Shown here in pieces: positions 60,194-64,000 of a stretch of 64,000 nt of DNA. The DNA is taken from contig JAEZED010000069.1 in the NCBI GenBank assembly GCA_023417885.1, positions 24,420 through 88,419 of the forward strand. The letters run 5' to 3'. Under the pieces are notes generated by a model. The model worked only from the letters and a program-made list of their open reading frames with translations, did no database searches and had not been told where the DNA came from. The stretch comes from Planctomycetota bacterium (GTDB taxonomy: Bacteria > Planctomycetota > Phycisphaerae > Tepidisphaerales > Tepidisphaeraceae). The number at the start of each line of letters is the position of its first letter. The first letter of the stretch is position 1. The position numbers were made by a program, and so were the translations under genes.

Positions 60194-61423
60194 ATGGCCC
60201 AATCGCGAGATGTCATCCTGGAGATGCGGGGCGTCAACAAGACGTTCAAGGACTTCTGGCTGCGCCCGCGCGTCAAGGCCGTGCAGGACATGGATCTGTC
60301 CGTGCGCCGGGGCGAAGTGATCGGCCTGCTGGGCCCCAACGGCAGCGGGAAGTCGACGACGATCAAGATGCTGCTGGGCCTGCTGCACCCGACGAGCGGG
60401 CAGATCGCGGTGCTCGGCAAGCGTCCGACCGACGTGAAGCTGAAGGAGCGGGTCGGCTACCTTCCCGAGGAGTCGCATCCCTACCGCTTCCTCAACGCAG
60501 AGGAGACGCTCGACTTCTACGCGCGGCTCTTCCACATCCCCAAGCCGGAGCGCAAGGGGCGCATCGATGCCCTGCTGGAGATGGTCGGCCTCTCCGCCGC
60601 GCGGTTTCGCCCGACGGGGGAATACTCCAAGGGAATGCAGCGGCGCGTGGGCCTGGCCCAGGCGCTGATCAACGATCCGGACCTGCTCATCCTCGACGAG
60701 CCCACGACTGGCATGGATCCGATCGCCACGCGGCAGATCAAGGATCTCATTCTCACGCTCAAGAATCGCGGAAAGACGATCGTCCTCTGCACCCACCTGC
60801 TCGGTGAGGTCGAGGACGTGTGCGACCGCCTGATCATCATGTACGGCGGCAAGGTACGCGCCGAGGGAACGGTCGACGACCTGCTCACGCTCGATGGCCG
60901 GCAGGCAATCGAGGTGGAGGCAGGCGAGCCGATCAGCCGCGAGACGGTCGAGCGCATCGAGCAGATCCTCTCCAGCGAGGGGAAGCACATCGCCGACGTG
61001 CACGTCCCCCGTCAGCGACTGGAAACGCTCTTCCTCGATGTGATCGAGCGCGCCACCGCCGCCGGCGAGGCGACGACCGGCGCCGGCGTCGGGGGCGATG
61101 TCGCCGGCTTCCTCGCCGTCGAGCAGGCCGAGGGGGAAGCGCTGCTGGAACAGCTCTCAGCCGCGCCGCAGCCGGCGCCCTTGCCCGCGGAGGACGCTGC
61201 CGTTCCCGAGGCGCAGAAGCCGGACCAGGACATCCTGGAGCAGATGGCGGGCGCCGCCCCCGCGCCTGCGTCCAGCGACGCCGAGCGCCCCCGGCCCGCC
61301 AAGGCGCCGCCGGCCGACCTCCAGGCGAAGCCCGCAGAGGCGCGCCCCGCGCCCGCTCCACCTGCAGGCGAGCAGGATGCGGACGACGCCTTCCTGAGCG
61401 ACCTGACCGGCGGGCGTAAGTAG
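60194..61423 (+). CDS. ABC transporter ATP-binding protein with long C-terminal tail
   Basis: ATPase subunit of an ABC-2 type exporter. It has Walker A LLGPNGSGKSTT, the signature YSKGMQRRVGLAQAL, Walker B LLILDEPTTGMDP and switch His in CTHLLGEVEDVC. The domain ends near residue 300; a tail of over 100 residues, rich in Pro/Ala, follows and has no homology I recognise. ATG 60194 is used; GTG 60161 is possible. It is followed by a membrane protein in the same direction. Confidence 0.87.
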   Translation: MAQSRDVILEMRGVNKTFKDFWLRPRVKAVQDMDLSVRRGEVIGLLGPNGSGKSTTIKMLLGLLHPTSGQIAVLGKRPTDVKLKERVGYLPEESHPYRFLNAEETLDFYARLFHIPKPERKGRIDALLEMVGLSAARFRPTGEYSKGMQRRVGLAQALINDPDLLILDEPTTGMDPIATRQIKDLILTLKNRGKTIVLCTHLLGEVEDVCDRLIIMYGGKVRAEGTVDDLLTLDGRQAIEVEAGEPISRETVERIEQILSSEGKHIADVHVPRQRLETLFLDVIERATAAGEATTGAGVGGDVAGFLAVEQAEGEALLEQLSAAPQPAPLPAEDAAVPEAQKPDQDILEQMAGAAPAPASSDAERPRPAKAPPADLQAKPAEARPAPAPPAGEQDADDAFLSDLTGGRK

Positions 61424-61462
61424 CCGCCCCGCCGCGCGAACGCGTCTCCCGACCGCCAGCGC

Positions 61463-63325
61463 ATGACCCACGCCTTCAACGACATTCTCAAGAGGCGGCA
61501 GCAGCGACGCGTGCGTCTCGGCCGCGCCGCCTACCTGTTCCGTCGCAGCATGCCCTGGCTGATCGGCCTTGCGATCACCTCGCTGATCGTGATCGTGGTC
61601 GCCGGGCTGGCCGAGGCGCGGGCCGACCTTGATCGCTGGTTCGACTGGCCGCACCGCTGGATCGACAGGGTCTGGACCGGGGGGACCCGCCCGATCGCGC
61701 CGCTGACGGGGGCGATCCTCGTCCTGTTCGTGGGAGGCTGGCTGACGTTTGCGGGCATGGCGCTGCTGCGCTTCGTGCTGCGCTTCGGCTACGGCCCGCT
61801 CGCGGTGGCGCGGTCGGTGCTGGACGAGGCGATCCGCAACAAGACGGTGCTCGTGCTCCTGGCCACGCTGCTGGTGTTCCTGGCGGTTTGGCCTTACAGC
61901 TCCGCCGCCGCCCCGGACGACGTGCGGCAGCCGCTTCGCTACCAGATCCAGAGCTTCCTGTCATTCAGCGCGATGGCGACGACGCTGCTGCTGGGGGCGG
62001 TGACGATCCTGTTCAGCGCCCACAGCGTGAGCCAGGACATCTACGTGCGGCGGACGGGCGACGTCTTCGTGAAGCCGATCAGCCGGATCACCTACCTGCT
62101 GGGCAAATGGATCGGCGTGGTGGGGATGATGACGGTGATCCTCGCGGTGCAGACGGTCATCGTCATGGGCGTCTGTCGGCTCTGGCTGGGAACCAGCTAT
62201 GCCAAGGACGCCGCCGACGCCGCGGCGGTCAACCAGCACGTGCTCGTGGCGCGCGGCGAGTCGCTGCCGCAGCCGACGGTGCCGTTCCAGCAGGTTGCGC
62301 TCGAGCGCGTCCAGCGGCTGGCACGCGACATGCCCGACCTCGTTGCCCAGCGCGGCGCCTCGGACCTGCTCTACGACATCGAGCTGGAGGAGCGGAGCAA
62401 CTTCCTGAGCATTCCGTTCGGGGAGCGCAAGGAGTACGTCTTCACCGGCCTGCGCGACGCGAAGCGCTCGGCGGAGCGCCTGGAGGAGCAGATCCGCGAG
62501 CTGCGCGAGCCGATCGCCGCGCAGATCAGCCAGCAGACCGGCATGCAGATGCTGCCGGAGCAGGTGACGCTCGCCACGGTCGCGCCGTACGCGGCGCTCA
62601 TCGGCTTCGACATCCAGCCGGGGCTGCTCCAGTGGCGATTCAAGGTGAGCGGGATCAACACCTACGGCGACGTCGGCGGCGCGTTCGACCTGCGCCTCAA
62701 CGGGCAGAGCATCGGCGGGCCGCTGGCGTTCACGGTGGATCGCGTCCAGACGCTCGACCTGCCCGCCAACTACGTCGACGACAACGGGGTGCTGAAGATC
62801 GAGATCAGCAACCGCTACGTGGACTCGCTGGGCCGCCAGCGGACCCTCCAGTTCGACCCGGACACGTGGATGCAGATCTACCACGTGGAGGGCGGCTTCG
62901 CCGGGAACGTGGTGCGCGCCTCGTTGATCAACCTCGTGCGCCTGGCCTTCCTGGCGATGCTCGGCGTGATCGCGGGCGCGCTCTGGTCGTTCCCGGTCGC
63001 GGCGACGTTCGGCCTGAGCTTCTGGCTTCTCGCCGCCGGCGGGCGCTGGCTTCAGGAAACGCTGTCGATGCGGGTGCCGATGGAGGTGGCGGCGGTGGAT
63101 GCGCCGCTGCACAACTTCATCCTGCCGCTGGTTCAGTTCATCGCCTCGCTGCTGTCGCGGTTCAGCGCCATTCCTGTGTCCTCGCTGCTCGTCGAGGGGC
63201 GTTTCATCAGCCCGGGGGCGGTGCTTTACCAGGTTCTGTGGGTGGGCATCGTCTGGATGGGCATCCTCGTCCTCGTGGGCGGATACCTGTTCACGCGCCG
63301 GGAGATCGCGCGCGTGCAGGTCTGA
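61463..63325 (+). CDS. ABC-2 permease-like membrane protein with large extracytoplasmic domain
   Basis: A 620-residue protein. About five N-terminal hydrophobic segments precede a soluble region of about 250 residues (about 240-490) with a beta-rich part (LQWRFKVSGINTYGDVGGAF, LRLNGQSIGGPLAFTVDRVQ). C-terminal membrane segments follow (LINLVRLAFLAMLGVIAGAL, LYQVLWVGIVWMGILVLVGG). The RNKTVLVLLATLLVFLAVWP and VRRTGDVFVKPISRITYLLG segments are ABC-2 permease-like. It is the likely partner of the preceding ATPase. Confidence 0.8.
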   Translation: MTHAFNDILKRRQQRRVRLGRAAYLFRRSMPWLIGLAITSLIVIVVAGLAEARADLDRWFDWPHRWIDRVWTGGTRPIAPLTGAILVLFVGGWLTFAGMALLRFVLRFGYGPLAVARSVLDEAIRNKTVLVLLATLLVFLAVWPYSSAAAPDDVRQPLRYQIQSFLSFSAMATTLLLGAVTILFSAHSVSQDIYVRRTGDVFVKPISRITYLLGKWIGVVGMMTVILAVQTVIVMGVCRLWLGTSYAKDAADAAAVNQHVLVARGESLPQPTVPFQQVALERVQRLARDMPDLVAQRGASDLLYDIELEERSNFLSIPFGERKEYVFTGLRDAKRSAERLEEQIRELREPIAAQISQQTGMQMLPEQVTLATVAPYAALIGFDIQPGLLQWRFKVSGINTYGDVGGAFDLRLNGQSIGGPLAFTVDRVQTLDLPANYVDDNGVLKIEISNRYVDSLGRQRTLQFDPDTWMQIYHVEGGFAGNVVRASLINLVRLAFLAMLGVIAGALWSFPVAATFGLSFWLLAAGGRWLQETLSMRVPMEVAAVDAPLHNFILPLVQFIASLLSRFSAIPVSSLLVEGRFISPGAVLYQVLWVGIVWMGILVLVGGYLFTRREIARVQV

Positions 63326-63367
63326 GCCAAACCCCCGGAAGCCCCGTCCGTACCATCAGGTGACGCC

Positions 63368-64000
63368 ATGAAGAACTCATTGATCATCCTGCTGGGCGTC
63401 GCCGTCTTCCTGGGCGGGCTTGGCTTCGCCGGCGCGCTGACGCCTCGCATCAACCACGAGCGGCGCGAGCAGAACCTCACGGTGAGCGACACGGTCTACG
63501 ACCTGCCGGCCGACATGGCGGTGGCGCAGGCGGCGCTTGGCACCTTCCGCGGCCTGGCGATCAACTTCCTCTGGCAGCGAGCGGAGAACCTGAAGAACGA
63601 GGGGAAGTACTACGAGGCGATCCGGCTGGGCGAGCTGATCACGAAGCTGCAGCCGCGCTACCCGCGCGTCTGGGAGTTCGTGAGCTGGAACCAGGCCTAC
63701 AACATCAGCGTCGCGACCCACACGCCAGAGGAGCGGTGGATGTGGGTCAAGAGCGGCATCGACCTGCTCCAGCGGCGCGGCGGCGGGATCGACGCCAACC
63801 CGAACGCGCTGGCGCTCTACCAGCAGCTCGGGTGGATCTACTTCCACAAGGTCGGCGAGTACCTGGACAACTACAGCTGGACGTACAAGCTGGAGCTGGC
63901 GGAGATCTGGCACTCGATCCTCGGCACGCCGCCGCGGGACCAGGACGCGTACATCGCCTGGCTCGAGCCGATCGCCCGCGCCCCGGACCGGGCCGAGGAC
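63368..64000 (+). CDS. Hypothetical exported protein, partial at right edge
   Basis: Open to the end of the window: 211 residues shown. It begins with a signal or membrane segment (MKNSLIILLGVAVFLGGLGF). The body has repeat-like helical stretches (YYEAIRLGELITKLQPRYPR, YQQLGWIYFHKVGEYLDNYS) resembling TPR helices. It follows the ABC permease by 42 bases and is probably in its operon. The C-terminus lies outside the window. Confidence 0.65.
   Translation, partial: MKNSLIILLGVAVFLGGLGFAGALTPRINHERREQNLTVSDTVYDLPADMAVAQAALGTFRGLAINFLWQRAENLKNEGKYYEAIRLGELITKLQPRYPRVWEFVSWNQAYNISVATHTPEERWMWVKSGIDLLQRRGGGIDANPNALALYQQLGWIYFHKVGEYLDNYSWTYKLELAEIWHSILGTPPRDQDAYIAWLEPIARAPDRAED

Overview
The window is high-GC bacterial DNA and most likely comes from a planctomycete, possibly of the Phycisphaerae. 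This is inferred from gene content and has not been tested by phylogeny. Supporting features are an exosortase/EpsI exopolysaccharide locus, a PHP-glycosyltransferase fusion, FloA/NfeD genes, several prohibitin-family (SPFH) genes in tandem, a fibronectin-like protein family I associate with planctomycetes, and intergenic repeats of the 'GGCCACAGATG' type.

Layout. (1) 1-7.6 kb, minus strand: an exopolysaccharide operon with two family-2 glycosyltransferases, a PssD/PssE-like (Alg14/Alg13-like) split glycosyltransferase, a nucleotidyltransferase-like protein, exosortase, EpsI and a Wzc-type tyrosine kinase cut by the left edge. Several genes are joined by 4-base start/stop overlaps. The kinase carries an apparent MshEN-type domain inserted between its Walker motifs. 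(2) 8.1-12.1 kb: a large hybrid sensor kinase. (3) 12.27-23.92 kb: an 11.6-kb integrated element in the 3' end of tRNA-Tyr, bounded by 53-bp direct repeats. It has an integrase, excisionase-like protein, AAA ATPase, protease-capsid fusion, candidate tail chaperone, tape measure protein and a broken fibronectin-type gene. No terminase, portal or lysis gene is visible, so it is either a decayed prophage or a satellite-like element. (4) 24.0-24.6 kb: a non-coding-looking stretch with a 21-nt periodic array. (5) 24.6-30.8 kb: a DUF885 peptidase-like protein and a cluster of YcfL/LpoB-like lipoproteins with a TPR protein, resembling the COG3014-lpoB-ycfL neighbourhood. (6) 30.8-36.7 kb: mutY, a DUF3137-like protein, lemA, holB, a cupin, tmk and a fibronectin-like protein, with repeat-rich spacers. 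(7) 36.7-38.5 kb: a second 21-nt array, hairpin-rich spacer and small membrane proteins. (8) 38.7-43.8 kb: galactokinase, trpD and the PHP-glycosyltransferase fusion. (9) 43.8-48.1 kb: two NfeD-type proteins, FloA, a hypothetical protein and an ArsR regulator. (10) 48.1-54.5 kb: mnmG, small proteins, a P1B-like ATPase lacking the CPC metal motif, and an ABC-2 permease. (11) 55.1-64 kb: three tandem SPFH proteins (HflK-like, HflC-like and a third), then an ABC ATPase, a permease-like protein and a partial gene at the right edge.

The least conventional features are the two 21-nt arrays whose motifs invert at a central hairpin, the kinase with an inserted domain, the reduced tRNA-Tyr element with its terminator, arm sites and iteron-like repeats, the SPA-motif P-type ATPase, and the SPFH-ABC block. 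All assignments come from reading the sequence and recalling families; no database search was run.
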